Of a stretch of DNA of 64,000 nucleotides, positions 44,598-54,112 are shown piece after piece (the first letter of the stretch is position 1; each line of letters opens with the position of its first letter). Location of the stretch: NCBI RefSeq assembly GCF_019139535.1, contig NZ_CP077073.1, forward strand, positions 1,946,001-2,010,000, read 5' to 3'. Source of the stretch: Pseudomonas muyukensis (GTDB lineage Bacteria; Pseudomonadota; Gammaproteobacteria; Pseudomonadales; Pseudomonadaceae). The position numbers and the translations under genes were made by a program. Below the pieces are notes generated by a model, which saw nothing but the letters and a program-made list of their open reading frames with translations, was not told the DNA's origin and did no database searches.

Positions 44598-46761
44598 ACG
44601 CGCAGGCCTGGCGGTCGAGCCGCTCGAGCACTGGCCGCAATTCGGCCAGCGGCACCGGGCGGCTGAGCAGGTAGCCTTGCAGGTAGTCGCAGCCGTGGCT
44701 GGCGAGGAACTCATGTTGCTCGACGGTCTCGACGCCTTCGGTGACCACCTTCAGGTGCAGGGTATGGGCCATGACGATGATCGCCTGGACGATCTCGCGG
44801 TCCTTCTGGCTGCCCGGCACGTCGTGGATGAACGAGCGGTCGATCTTCAGCACGTCCAGCGGCAGGCGCTTGAGGTAGGCCAGCGAGGAGTAGCCTGTGC
44901 CGAAGTCGTCGATCGACAGCGCCACGCCCATGGCGCGGATGCGCTTGAGCAGGCTGACGGTGTGCTGGATATCGCCCATCAGCGCGTTCTCGGTGACTTC
45001 CAGCTCCAGCTGGCGCGCGGTGAGCCCGGCCTGGAACAGCGCCATTTCCACTTCCGTGGCCAGCTCCTCGCGGCCCAGGGTCAGTGCCGAGCAGTTCACC
45101 GTGACCTTGAGCTCGCCATAGCCATGCCGGTTGAGCTGGGCCAGGTCCTCGCAGGCGCGGCGTAGCACCCACAGGTCGAGGTCGGCGATCAGGCCGTTGG
45201 CCTCGGCGATGCAGATGAAACGTTCCGGGCTGAGCAGGCCATGCTGTGGATGCTGCCAGCGTACCAGCGCCTCGAGCTTAGCCACCTGGCCACTGCGCAG
45301 GTCGAAGATCGGCTGGTAGTGCACGCACAGGCCGCGTTCCTCGAACAGTGCCACGCGCAGTTCCTCCTCCAGTTGCAGTTCGAGGGTGGCGCGGGTCTTC
45401 AGGCCGGCGTTGAAGAAGTTCAGGTTGTTGCGCCCGCAGCCCTTGGACTGGTACAGCGCCAGGTCGGCGTTCTTCAGCAGCTCTTCGGTGCTCAGGCCGT
45501 CGTCGGGGAAGATACTGATGCCGATGCTGGTGGTCATCACCATGCGCCGGCCGGCCAGGTCGATGGGCTCCTTCATCCGCTGCATGATGCGTTGGGCCAG
45601 GTGGCGGGCTTCGTCGCGGCTGTTGAGGTTGGTGACGATGCAGAACTCGTCGCCGCCAAAGCGGGCTACCAGGTCCTGGCTGCGGGTGGCGGCCTTGATA
45701 TGCCCGGCGATCACCTTGAGCAGTTCGTCGCCCGCGGCATGGCCGAGGCTGTCGTTGATGCGCTTGAAGTGGTCGATGTCGAGGAACATCACCGCCAGCA
45801 TGCCCTCGTGGGCCGCCTGTTCGGCCAGGCGCTCGGCGAACACCTGGTTGAAGCCGCGGCGGTTGACCAGGTTGGTCAGGGCGTCGTAATGGGCCGCTTG
45901 CTGCAACGACACCCGTGCCTGGTCGAGCTGGCTGAGCAGCACGTTGACCCGGCGCAGGTCGTGCTCCTTGCTTTGCAGCTTCTTGTCGGCCAGGGCGGCG
46001 CTGATGCTGCTGCCGCTGATCAGCAAGGTAATGAAGGCGATGGTCAGCGCCAATTGCAGGCTGTTGTCCACCGTGGGCAGGCGCAGCGCGGCCTCGCTGG
46101 GGATCACCAGGGTCATTGCGGTCATGCCGGTGAAGTGGGTGAGCACGATGCCGCCGGCCATCAACAGGCTGGCGCCGTACTTGAGCAGCAGGTGCAGGGT
46201 GCCGCTGCCTTGGTGAAAATAGCGGGCCATCAGCAGCGCCACCAGGCTGGTGGCGATGGCGATGGCGATGGACGCCAGCAGCAGGCCGGTCTGGTAGTAC
46301 TGCTGGGCGCTGGTCTGCAGCGCGGCCATGCCGATGTAGTGCATGGCGCTGATGCCCAGGCCGATGAACAGCGCGGTTTGCAGGTAGTGGCGCAGGTGCA
46401 TGTGGCTGCGATCGAGGCTGCTCATCGCCAGCCAGGCGGCGCACAGGGCGATCAGCAGCGACAGGCCGGTGAGCGGGGCGTCATAGTGGATTTCCAGCGG
46501 GGCCTGGAAGGCCAGCATGCTGATGAAGTGCATGGCCCAGATGCCGCCGGCCAGGCAGCAGGCGCCCAGCACCCGCCATTGTCGGCGGGCCATGCGGTCT
46601 TCGCAGTGGCTCTGGCGTTCGGCCATGTCCAGGGTGGCGAAACAGGCGGCGCACGCCACGGCATAGGCGAGCAGCACCAGGAAGGGGTTGTGTCGGCAGT
46701 CGAGGATGATCTGTCCGGTCGCCGGCAGCTCGGCGAACAATTGCAGTCCCAGCCACTCCAT
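44497..46761 (-). CDS. MHYT-GGDEF-EAL c-di-GMP protein (MucR/NbdA-like)
   Basis: A 754-aa inner-membrane protein. Seven N-terminal helices hold three MHYT-type repeats (AMHFISMLAF, AMHYIGMAAL, LTHFTGMTAM), which in this family are thought to bind copper and sense a diatomic gas. The GGDEF domain (about 300-465) has an intact RFGGDEF near 368; the EAL domain (about 475-730) has LEALVRW near 497 and SIDDFGTGYSS. Both catalytic sites look functional, so it could make or break c-di-GMP. The start MEWLGLQLF at 46761 is the best. The 3' end runs 101 bp into the convergent dehydrogenase gene. Confidence 0.92.
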   Translation of the reverse strand: MEWLGLQLFAELPATGQIILDCRHNPFLVLLAYAVACAACFATLDMAERQSHCEDRMARRQWRVLGACCLAGGIWAMHFISMLAFQAPLEIHYDAPLTGLSLLIALCAAWLAMSSLDRSHMHLRHYLQTALFIGLGISAMHYIGMAALQTSAQQYYQTGLLLASIAIAIATSLVALLMARYFHQGSGTLHLLLKYGASLLMAGGIVLTHFTGMTAMTLVIPSEAALRLPTVDNSLQLALTIAFITLLISGSSISAALADKKLQSKEHDLRRVNVLLSQLDQARVSLQQAAHYDALTNLVNRRGFNQVFAERLAEQAAHEGMLAVMFLDIDHFKRINDSLGHAAGDELLKVIAGHIKAATRSQDLVARFGGDEFCIVTNLNSRDEARHLAQRIMQRMKEPIDLAGRRMVMTTSIGISIFPDDGLSTEELLKNADLALYQSKGCGRNNLNFFNAGLKTRATLELQLEEELRVALFEERGLCVHYQPIFDLRSGQVAKLEALVRWQHPQHGLLSPERFICIAEANGLIADLDLWVLRRACEDLAQLNRHGYGELKVTVNCSALTLGREELATEVEMALFQAGLTARQLELEVTENALMGDIQHTVSLLKRIRAMGVALSIDDFGTGYSSLAYLKRLPLDVLKIDRSFIHDVPGSQKDREIVQAIIVMAHTLHLKVVTEGVETVEQHEFLASHGCDYLQGYLLSRPVPLAELRPVLERLDRQACAFNPCCDTALPGSPDLFPDTPGYRAGASIARRGH

Positions 46762-46940
46762 TGCAGGCCTCTTTGTCGAGTTTTCACTCGTCCCCACAAA
46801 GCGCGGATGGAGACTGTTCCTGCTGGAGTATAGGAACGCAGGCTTAAGCCTTCCTGATTAATGGCACTTTGGTTTCTACCATTTGGATATGAAGGTAATA
46901 GCTGGAAGGTCTAAATGGGTGTTCGGCTTCGCGCGATCCC

Positions 46941-47055
46941 TGTAGGAGCGGCCTTGTGTCGCGAAGGGCTGCGAAGCAGCCCCGACAATCTTGCGACACA
47001 GCCAAGACCCTGGGGCCGCTGCGCGACCCTTTCGCGACACAAGGCCGCTCCTACA
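46941..47055. repeat. Large REP-type inverted repeat
   Basis: Left arm TGTAGGAGCGGCCTTGTGTC continues GCGAAGGG; right arm CCCTTTCGCGACACAAGGCC continues GCTCCTACA. Between them lies a second small palindrome (GGGCTGCGAAGCAGCCC). It fills most of the 313-bp gap between the MHYT protein and rapA; the remainder (46762-46940) is AT-richer and probably carries the MHYT gene promoter. Confidence 0.9.
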
Positions 47056-47074
47056 GGGGATACGCGAATTCCGA

Positions 47075-49921
47075 TCAGCCAGCGACCAGCACCCGGATCG
47101 CCTCCAGGCGCAGGGCGGCTTTCTCCAGCGCCGTCAGGCTGTCTTCACGCTGCTTGCGCAGGGCGTCGATCTCGCTGTCACGCACACTCGGGTTGACCGC
47201 CTTGAGCGCGGTCAGGCGCGCCAGCTCCTCGTCGGCTTCGGCGCTCAGGCGCTGCTTGGCCTGGGCCACACGTTCCTCGTGGGTCGGCATGACCTTGGCC
47301 TCGCCGTCGGCGATGCGCTTGGCCAGCACGTCGCGCTGGGCCTGGACGAACTTGTTGGCACTGGCCTTGGGCACGCTTTCGAGCTGGTCGTTGAGGGTCT
47401 CGAAGGCCACCCGCGGGCCCAGGTCGTTGCCATTGGCGTCGAGCAGGCAGCGCAGCGCCGCCGGTGGCAGGTAGCGGCCCAGTTGCAGGCTGCGCGGGGC
47501 TACCACTTCGCTGACGTAGAGCAGCTCGAGCAGCACGGTGCCGGGCTTGAGGGCTTTGTTCTTGATCAGCGCCACGGCGGTGTTGCCCATCGAGCCGGAC
47601 AGCACCAGGTCCATGCCGCCCTGGACCATCGGGTGTTCCCAGGTAAGGAACTGCATGTCCTCGCGCGACAGCGCCTGGCCGCGGTCGTAGGTGATGGTCA
47701 CGCCTTCGTCGTCGCCCAGCGGGAAGCTGGCGTCGAGCATCTTCTCGCTCGGCTTGAGCACCAAGGCGTTTTCCGAGTGGTCCTCGCTGTCGATGCCGAA
47801 GGCGTCGAACAGGGTTTCCATGTAGATGGGCAGGGCGAACTGGTCGTCCTGTTCGAGAATGTCCTCGACCAACGCCTGGCCTTCGCCGGCGCCACCGGAG
47901 TTGAGTTCCAGCAGGCGGTCACGGCCGGTGTGCAGCTCGGCTTCCAGGCGCTCGCGCTCGGCGCGGGCCTCGGCCACCAGCTTGTCCCAACCCTTGGCGT
48001 CGCCGCCAGGCAGTTGCGCCAGCAGGCGCGGGCCGAACTGGTGCTGCAGGGCGTTGCCAGTCGGGCAGGTATTGAGGAAGGCGTTGAGGCCCTCGTGGTA
48101 CCACTGGAACAGGCGCTGTTGCGGGCTGTCCTGCAAGTAGGGGATGTGCAGCTCGATGGTGTGCTTCTGGCCGATCCGGTCGAGGCGGCCGATGCGCTGC
48201 TCGAGCAGGTCTGGGTGGGCCGGCAGGTCGAACATCACCAGGTGATGGGCGAACTGGAAGTTGCGGCCTTCGCTGCCGATCTCGGAGCAGATCAGCACCT
48301 GGGCGCCAAATTCCTCGTCGGCGAAATAGGCCGCGGCGCGGTCGCGCTCGAGGATGCTCATGCCCTCGTGGAACACCGTGGCTGGAATGCCGGAGCGCAC
48401 GCGCAGGGCGTCTTCCAGGTCCATGGCGGTTTCGGCGTGGGCGCAGATCACCAGCACCTTGGTGCGCTTGAGCATTTTCAGGGTGTCGATCAGCCAGTCG
48501 ACCCGTGGGTCGAAGCGCCACCAGCGCTCGTCGTCGGCGGCTTCGCCCTGGGCCTGGAAGGCCACTTCCGGGTACAGCTCGGCGCGCTCGCCGGACGGCA
48601 GCTCGGCGTACTGCTCGGGGTTGGCCAGCGGGTAGGGGTGCAACTGGCGCTCGGGGAAGCCCTGGATCGCCGCGCGGGTGTTACGGAACAGCACGCGGCC
48701 AGTGCCGTGGCGGTCGAGCAGCTCGCGGATCAGGCGGGCGCTGGCCTGGCTGTCGCCATCGCTGACGGCGCCCAGCAGCGCCTCGCCTTCGGCGCCGAGG
48801 AAACCCTGGATGGTGGCGTGGGCCTTGGGCGACAGGCGGCCCTCGTCGAGCAGTTCCTGCACCGCCTCGGCCACCGGGCGATAGTGTTCGCTCTCGGCGC
48901 GGAACGCGGCCAGGTCATGGAAACGGTTGGGGTCGAGCAGGCGCAGGCGGGCGAAGTGGCTGTCCTGGCCGAGCTGCTCGGGGGTGGCGGTGAGCAGCAG
49001 CACGCCGGGGATCACCTGGGCCAGTTGCTCGACCAGGGCGTACTCGGGGCTGGCCTGTTCCTCGTGCCACACCAGGTGGTGGGCTTCGTCGACCACCATC
49101 AGGTCCCAGCCGGCGGCGAACAGCGCATCCTGGGCCTTCTCGTCGTCCACCAGCCACTCCAGGGCGACCAGCGCCAGCTGGGCATCCTCGAACGGGTTGC
49201 TGGCGTCGCTCTCGATGAAACGCTCGGCGTCGAACAGCGCGACCTGCAGGTTGAAGCGCCGGCGCATTTCCACCAGCCATTGGTGCTGCAGGTTCTCCGG
49301 CACCAAAATCAGCACGCGGCTGGCGCGGCCGGACAGCAGCTGGCGGTGGATCACCAGGCCGGCCTCGATGGTCTTGCCCAGGCCTACTTCGTCGGCCAGC
49401 AACACGCGCGGGGCGATGCGGTCGGCGACTTCGCGGGCGATGTGCAACTGGTGGGCGATTGGCTGCGCGCGTACGCCGCCCAGGCCCCACAGGGTCGAGA
49501 GCATCTGCTTGCTGGTGTGTTGCAGGGTGTTGTAGCGCAGCGAGAACCACGACAGCGGGTCGATCTGCCCGGCGAACAGACGGTCGCTGGCCAGGCGGAA
49601 CTGGATGAAGTTCGACAGTTGCGTCTCGGGCAGCGTGCACGCCTGGTTCTGCCCGTCGATGCCGTGGTAGACCAGCAGGCCGTCGACGTCCTCGACTTCG
49701 CGCACGGTCAGCTTCCAGCCCTCGAAATGGGTGATCTGGTCGCCCGGCGAGAAGCGCACGCGGGTCAGCGGCGCATTGCGTAGCGAGTACTGGCGGGTGT
49801 CGCCCGTGGCCGGGTAGAGCACGGTCAACAGGCGGCCATCCTGCGCCAGGATGGTCCCAAGACCGAGCTCGGCTTCGCTGTCGCTGATCCAGCGTTGCCC
49901 CGGTTGATACTGCTGCGCCAT
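47075..49921 (-). CDS. rapA: RNA polymerase-associated Swi2/Snf2 ATPase RapA
   Basis: A 948-aa ATPase that binds RNA polymerase and helps recycle it after transcription. The N-terminal Tudor-like domains ([20 protein letters not shown] onward) are followed by Walker A DEVGLGKT (177-184), DEAH ([12 protein letters not shown] near 282) and the helicase C domain (about 490-660; motif [13 protein letters not shown]). Length and domain order match E. coli RapA (968 aa). Followed downstream by the REP at 46941. Confidence 0.96.
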   Translation of the reverse strand: MAQQYQPGQRWISDSEAELGLGTILAQDGRLLTVLYPATGDTRQYSLRNAPLTRVRFSPGDQITHFEGWKLTVREVEDVDGLLVYHGIDGQNQACTLPETQLSNFIQFRLASDRLFAGQIDPLSWFSLRYNTLQHTSKQMLSTLWGLGGVRAQPIAHQLHIAREVADRIAPRVLLADEVGLGKTIEAGLVIHRQLLSGRASRVLILVPENLQHQWLVEMRRRFNLQVALFDAERFIESDASNPFEDAQLALVALEWLVDDEKAQDALFAAGWDLMVVDEAHHLVWHEEQASPEYALVEQLAQVIPGVLLLTATPEQLGQDSHFARLRLLDPNRFHDLAAFRAESEHYRPVAEAVQELLDEGRLSPKAHATIQGFLGAEGEALLGAVSDGDSQASARLIRELLDRHGTGRVLFRNTRAAIQGFPERQLHPYPLANPEQYAELPSGERAELYPEVAFQAQGEAADDERWWRFDPRVDWLIDTLKMLKRTKVLVICAHAETAMDLEDALRVRSGIPATVFHEGMSILERDRAAAYFADEEFGAQVLICSEIGSEGRNFQFAHHLVMFDLPAHPDLLEQRIGRLDRIGQKHTIELHIPYLQDSPQQRLFQWYHEGLNAFLNTCPTGNALQHQFGPRLLAQLPGGDAKGWDKLVAEARAERERLEAELHTGRDRLLELNSGGAGEGQALVEDILEQDDQFALPIYMETLFDAFGIDSEDHSENALVLKPSEKMLDASFPLGDDEGVTITYDRGQALSREDMQFLTWEHPMVQGGMDLVLSGSMGNTAVALIKNKALKPGTVLLELLYVSEVVAPRSLQLGRYLPPAALRCLLDANGNDLGPRVAFETLNDQLESVPKASANKFVQAQRDVLAKRIADGEAKVMPTHEERVAQAKQRLSAEADEELARLTALKAVNPSVRDSEIDALRKQREDSLTALEKAALRLEAIRVLVAG

Positions 49922-50057
49922 ACTGCCAAAACTCCCGCGATGAAAAAGCCGGTCATGTTACCGGATCGGCTGCGCCAGACCAAAGATTACTCGAACGAGT
50001 AGAGAGTCTAGCGTGTTCGTCGAGGCACACCGTCCCGTCACGAGGGCCACGCGCCAC

Positions 50058-50750
50058 ATGTTTGCCAAGCACCGTTGGTTGAACCTCTCCTTGGGCCTGG
50101 GCAGCCTGGCGCTGCTGGCCGCTTGCGAACAGAAAAGCTTCGAGATCCTGCCACCCATTCCAGTGGAGCAACTGGAGGTGCTCGGCGTGCAGACGCCGAT
50201 CAAGAGCGTGCACTTTCATGACCGCGAGGGCGAGGGTTTGCTGGTATTGAGCCGGGTCGATGGCCAGGCCACCGACCCGGATACCGAGGAAGAAGTCGAC
50301 AAGGTGCTGCTCAAGGCCACTTTGTATGGCCGCGCCGCCGGTGGCGATGCCTTCAAGGCACGCTGGCAGATCGAGCAGGAGACCACCTGTGCCGGCCTCG
50401 ACCTGGATGTCGACTTCTATCCCGACGTCAGCGATGTCAGCGACCTGAACAAGGACGGCGTGGCCGAAGTGACCGTGGCCAGCCATGCGTTCTGCGGCGG
50501 CGGGATCGACCCGCACGACATCGCCATCGAGATGCGCGAAGGGCAGGCCAGCTACACCATCACCGGCCAGTCGCTGATCGCCCCGCCCGGCGAGGATCCG
50601 TTCGGCGGCGAGCGCGAGGACAGCGCCTCGCTCAAGGGCGCGCCACAGGTGCTGCGCGAGCATATGGACGCGGTGTGGCTGCAGGTCTACAAGCGGCCGT
50701 GGAACGATTCGGTCAACGCGCCGGACGACGGCCCCGACGATGCCGAATAA
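50058..50750 (+). CDS. Exported lipoprotein with FG-GAP/EF-hand-like segment
   Basis: A 230-aa lipoprotein from the ATG at 50058 with signal peptide ending LGSLALLAAC (Cys23). A GTG at 50013 would add 15 residues. The middle contains DVSDLNKDGVAEVTVA, an Asp-rich calcium-type loop as in FG-GAP repeats, and SHAFCGGGIDPHDIAIEMRE. I recall homologues annotated as M949_RS01915-family surface polysaccharide biosynthesis protein, but nothing in the sequence shows an enzyme. Divergent from rapA. Confidence 0.75.
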   Translation: MFAKHRWLNLSLGLGSLALLAACEQKSFEILPPIPVEQLEVLGVQTPIKSVHFHDREGEGLLVLSRVDGQATDPDTEEEVDKVLLKATLYGRAAGGDAFKARWQIEQETTCAGLDLDVDFYPDVSDVSDLNKDGVAEVTVASHAFCGGGIDPHDIAIEMREGQASYTITGQSLIAPPGEDPFGGEREDSASLKGAPQVLREHMDAVWLQVYKRPWNDSVNAPDDGPDDAE

Positions 50751-50852
50751 CCGCGGTCTATACTGGCGGCTGTGACGCACCGCACACCGTTGCCCGGCGC
50801 TATTCAAGGCGGCGTGTCGGCGGCCGACACAGTGGCTACAGGAGACCATGCC

Positions 50853-51179
50853 ATGCTGCCGCCGATCATCCCGCTCAGTGCCGCCCCCGTGACCTCGCAA
50901 CAGGATCCGGTCAAGCCGCCGCCGACCATCCCTCCGGTGGTACCGGCGCAGCCGGCCTCCAGCGACGCCAGCGTCGACCTCAAGCGCCATCGCGACCCCG
51001 AGGAGCAAGTGCTGTTGCTGCGCGACGAACAGCGCCGCCAGCAACAGCGGCGCGAGCAGGCCGAAGCTGAGCGCCATGGGGCCATGCCGGGCGATGAACT
51101 CAATGCCGACAACACCGTACCGGTAGCGCCGTTGGGCGAGCGCACGCGCCAGGGCTTGCTGGTGGATATCGAAGTCTGA
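50853..51179 (+). CDS. Small Pro-rich, Arg/Gln-helical protein, unknown
   Basis: A 108-aa protein from the ATG at 50853, which has GGAG eight bases upstream; the frame extends further but without a better start. The first 50 residues are Pro/Ala/Val-rich (MLPPIIPLSAAPVTS, PPTIPPVVPAQP). Then comes a charged helix (LLLRDEQRRQQQRREQAEAE), and a C-terminus GLLVDIEV. No family recognised. It sits between a lipoprotein gene and a short Lys-rich gene. Confidence 0.6.
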   Translation: MLPPIIPLSAAPVTSQQDPVKPPPTIPPVVPAQPASSDASVDLKRHRDPEEQVLLLRDEQRRQQQRREQAEAERHGAMPGDELNADNTVPVAPLGERTRQGLLVDIEV

Positions 51180-51239
51180 CTAGTCAGCACCCACGCTTGC
51201 CTTCATCATGAAGGCCTCTGCTGTCCGTCGAGCCCGCCC

Positions 51240-51401
51240 ATGAGCCAAGACAACCTGATCGACTTCGGTGCCGAGCGCGCCAAACGTATCCACGACCTCA
51301 ACGACAAGCGCCTGAACGACATGCGTCAGGCCTTCGAGCAAGCCATGCCGCTGGGCCAGGCCAAGAAGAAAAAGCCCAAGGGCAAGCCGAAGAAGCGTTA
51401 A
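51240..51401 (+). CDS. 53-aa Lys-rich small protein
   Basis: MSQDNLIDFGAERAKRIHDL starts a 53-residue protein whose tail is almost purely Lys/Pro (AKKKKPKGKPKKR). The codon use is consistent with a real gene. It is too short for most gene finders. The basic tail suggests nucleic-acid or ribosome binding, but this is only a guess. It begins 60 bp after the preceding gene on the same strand, with no terminator between. Confidence 0.55.
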   Translation: MSQDNLIDFGAERAKRIHDLNDKRLNDMRQAFEQAMPLGQAKKKKPKGKPKKR

Positions 51402-51455
51402 AAACTGATTCAGGTCAACCCCGCACCCGCCTTGCGTGCCCGGCCCCGGGCACCT

Positions 51456-51469
51456 TTGACTCCGGTCAA
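51456..51469. promoter_or_regulatory. ANR/FNR-type box upstream of ccoM
   Basis: TTGACTCCGGTCAA fits the ANR consensus TTGAY-N4-RTCAA and is a perfect 5+5 inverted repeat. It lies 67 nt before the ccoM start, a suitable distance for an activator site near -41.5. It predicts induction at low oxygen. Confidence 0.65.
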
Positions 51470-51536
51470 TTTTCCCCCTCCCGGCATTGGTTACCTTGCA
51501 CCCATCGGATGACGGCACACCAAGGGAGGGGCCGAC

Positions 51537-51653
51537 ATGTTCTTCGACAACGTGGTTATCGCAGGTGTGGTAACGGTCGGATTGATGTTGGCGTTCTTCG
51601 CCGGTCTGGGCATTTTCATCTGGAAGGATTCGAAAAAGCGCAATCAGCGCTGA
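51537..51653 (+). CDS. ccoM: cbb3-type cytochrome oxidase small subunit CcoM
   Basis: A 38-aa single-helix membrane protein, MFFDNVVIAGVVTVGLMLAF followed by FAGLGIFIWKDSKKRNQR. The helix covers about residues 6-28, and a positively charged end marks the cytoplasmic side. It closely resembles the CcoM subunit described from P. stutzeri cbb3 oxidase, as I recall it. The strong ribosome site AAGGGAGG, an ANR-type box upstream and a clean terminator support a genuine stand-alone gene. The main ccoNOQP genes are not in this window. Confidence 0.75.
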   Translation: MFFDNVVIAGVVTVGLMLAFFAGLGIFIWKDSKKRNQR

Positions 51654-51687
51654 ATCGTTCCGGGTTCAGGAGCACGCAAGGCATTTA

Positions 51688-51718
51688 GGGCGACTTCGGT
51701 CGCCCATTTTTTTTGCCT
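51688..51718 (+). terminator. Terminator after ccoM
   Basis: GGGCGAC TTCG GTCGCCC followed by A and eight T: a perfect 7-bp stem closed by a TTCG tetraloop. Confidence 0.95.
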
Positions 51719-51919
51719 GGGGGAAATGCCCGTGAGGCCCGGGCATTGTTGCGCTGCCGTTGCCTGCGCGGGTCGGGGCGGCTCGTGACGCGAGGGCATG
51801 CCCAGGCTATCGGCGCTGGTTTATTTGATGCTTAGCTAGCTAATTAATCGATTGCGCCTTATCCTGCCTCCCGTTGTCTATCGTTCTTCCTACTACCCCT
51901 GCGCCCCAAGGTCCGATTC

Positions 51920-53908
51920 GTGCCTATTACCTTCCAGGCCCTGTTCGCCCCCGGCAGCCTTGCCCTGAAGTTCGCCATCAAGACCTTGCTCGGTGGCGGC
52001 CTGGCACTGTGGCTGGCGATGCGCTGGGGCCTGGAGCAGCCGTCCTGGGCGCTGATGACCGCATTCATCGTTGCCCAGCCGCTGTCAGGCATGGTGGTGC
52101 AGAAGGGCCTGGCGCGGCTGGCCGGCACCTTGGTCGGCACTTGCATGTCGGTGGTGTTCATCGCCCTGTTCGCCCAGACCCCCTGGCTGTTCCTGCTGAC
52201 CCTGGCCCTGTGGCTGGCGCTGTGTACCGCTGCCTCGACGCAACTGCGCAGCGCCTGGGCCTACGCTTACGTGCTGGCCGGCTATACCGTGGCGATCATC
52301 GCCCTGCCGGCGATCGACCACCCCTTGCAGGTGTTCGACCAGGCCGTGGCCCGCTGCACCGAGATCTGCCTGGGCATTTGCTGCGCCACGGCCAGCAGCG
52401 CGCTGATCTGGCCGATGCGGGTCGAGCAGCAGCTCACCGGGCAGGCGCGCCAGGCCTGGCACAACGGCCTGCAAGCTGCCAGCGCCATGCTCGGTGGCGA
52501 GGACCAGGCACGCCAAGGCCTGCTCGACAGCCTTGGGCGTATCGTCGCCATCGATGCCCAGCGCGAGCACGCCTGGTTCGAGGGCAGCAGCGGCCGCCAG
52601 CGTGCCCGGGCGATCCGGGGCCTGAGCCAGCAGTTGATGGTGCTGCTGCGCCTCTCGCGCTCAGTGCGCCGGCAGTGGCGCCAGCTCGACCAGGGCGAGG
52701 TCGCGCGCCTGGCACCTTGGCTGGATGAAGTCCGGGCCCTGCTGGGCAACCCCGACCAGCCCAGCCTGCTGTTGTTGCGCCAACGGGTCTGGGATGCGGC
52801 CCACGATGAGCGCATCAGTGCCGCCGAACACTACGGCCTGGCACGCCTGACCCTGCTGCTGGACTACGCCATGGCCGCGACCCAGGCGCTCGACGACGTG
52901 GAGCAGGGCAGGGCGCCCAAAGCGCTGTCTCAGGGCCTGGCCGCCCACCGCGACCTGTCCCTGGCGCTGTTGTTCGGCGCGCGCAGCGCCCTGGCGTTCC
53001 TGGCCATGAGCAGCTTCTGGCTGGCCACCGCCTGGCCTTCGGCACCCGGCGGGCTGGTGCTGACCTGCGTGGTCTGCAGCTTGTTCGCCAGCCGCGAGAA
53101 CGGTGCGCAGATTGGTTTGAGCTTTTTGCGCGGGATCCTCCTGGCGATCCCGCTGGCGTTCCTGGTCGGGCAGATCCTGCTGCCGCAATGGAGCAGCTTC
53201 GCCATGCTCTGCCTGGGCATGGGCGTGCCCCTGCTGTTCGGTGCCCTGGGCATGGCCCACCCGCGTACCGGAGCCACGGCCACCTCTTATTGCCTGCATT
53301 TCATCGTCCTGGTCGCGCCGCTCAACGCCATGCATTTCGACGTGGCGAGCATGCTCAACAGTGCCCAGGCGATGCTCCTGGGCGTCGGCGCGGCGGTGCT
53401 GGCGTTTCGCCTGCTGGTGCTGCGCCACCCCGCCTGGCTCGGCCGGCGCCTGCGCGCCGCCACGCAAAGCGACCTGGTGCGCCTGACCCGCCGCGATCTG
53501 CGCGGCGCCGACAGCTGGTTCGGCGGGCGCATGGCCGACCGCCTGATGCAGCTGGCGCGGCATGCCAGCGAGTTGCCCCAGGCCGAGCGCAAGCGCTGGG
53601 ACGACGGCCTGCATGGCCTGGATATTGGCGACGAGCTGGTGCATCTGCGCCTGTGCCTGGCCATGGCCCAGGCGCCGCTGGGCAATGCCGAGCGCGAGTA
53701 TTTGCGGCAACTCGAGGCGGTGCTGGCCAGTGGTCCGGGGCCGGGGCGTGGCCAGCGCCTGGATGCCGCCAGCGATCGGTTCATCGAGGCCCTGCGCCGC
53801 CAGCCGCCCAGCGACCCGCTGCGCCTGGCGATCGGCGCGGTGCTGCAATTGCGCAAAAGCTGGGGCAAGTGGTGCCGCTGGCAGGAGGACGTGCATGGGC
53901 TTGCGTGA
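51920..53908 (+). CDS. FUSC-family inner-membrane efflux protein (AaeB-like)
   Basis: A 662-aa membrane protein with a duplicated layout. The first membrane block (about 15-165: LALKFAIKTLLGGGLALWL, SWALMTAFIVAQPLSGMVVQ) is followed by a cytoplasmic helical region (about 170-345), a second membrane block (about 350-510) and a soluble tail. This is the fusaric-acid/aromatic-acid exporter family. It begins with GTG at 51920. Together with the DUF1656 and HlyD genes downstream it makes a three-part pump probably exporting aromatic or weak-acid compounds; no outer-membrane channel gene is present. Confidence 0.88.
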   Translation: MPITFQALFAPGSLALKFAIKTLLGGGLALWLAMRWGLEQPSWALMTAFIVAQPLSGMVVQKGLARLAGTLVGTCMSVVFIALFAQTPWLFLLTLALWLALCTAASTQLRSAWAYAYVLAGYTVAIIALPAIDHPLQVFDQAVARCTEICLGICCATASSALIWPMRVEQQLTGQARQAWHNGLQAASAMLGGEDQARQGLLDSLGRIVAIDAQREHAWFEGSSGRQRARAIRGLSQQLMVLLRLSRSVRRQWRQLDQGEVARLAPWLDEVRALLGNPDQPSLLLLRQRVWDAAHDERISAAEHYGLARLTLLLDYAMAATQALDDVEQGRAPKALSQGLAAHRDLSLALLFGARSALAFLAMSSFWLATAWPSAPGGLVLTCVVCSLFASRENGAQIGLSFLRGILLAIPLAFLVGQILLPQWSSFAMLCLGMGVPLLFGALGMAHPRTGATATSYCLHFIVLVAPLNAMHFDVASMLNSAQAMLLGVGAAVLAFRLLVLRHPAWLGRRLRAATQSDLVRLTRRDLRGADSWFGGRMADRLMQLARHASELPQAERKRWDDGLHGLDIGDELVHLRLCLAMAQAPLGNAEREYLRQLEAVLASGPGPGRGQRLDAASDRFIEALRRQPPSDPLRLAIGAVLQLRKSWGKWCRWQEDVHGLA

Positions 53909-54101
53909 ATGGGCGCTGGGCGGGGTCCTGCTCAGCCCGTTCCTGATCTATGTGTTGATGGCCCTGGTGCTGACCGGGCTGCTGCGTTTGGTGGTCCAGG
54001 CCACGCCGCTGGGGCGCTGGATCTGGCATGAAGCGCTGTTCGACACAGCGTTGTTCGTGTGTGTGCTGTACCTGGTGGTGCGCCTGTTTGGCCCTTTGTG
54101 A
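53895..54101 (+). CDS. DUF1656 (AaeX-like) small membrane protein
   Basis: A 68-aa protein with two membrane helices (about 7-30 and 46-65), starting MGLREWALGGVLLSPFLIYV. It is the typical small partner between the FUSC and HlyD subunits in AaeXAB-type efflux operons. It overlaps the FUSC gene by 14 bp and is followed 11 bp later by the HlyD gene. Confidence 0.88.
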   Translation: MGLREWALGGVLLSPFLIYVLMALVLTGLLRLVVQATPLGRWIWHEALFDTALFVCVLYLVVRLFGPL

Positions 54102-54112
54102 GGAGTAATTCG

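Noticed and set aside
46991..49783. 930-codon open frame opposite rapA
   Set aside because: Shadow of a high-GC gene on the other strand; rapA has all helicase motifs and the antisense product shows only His/Gln/Gly-rich low-complexity sequence.
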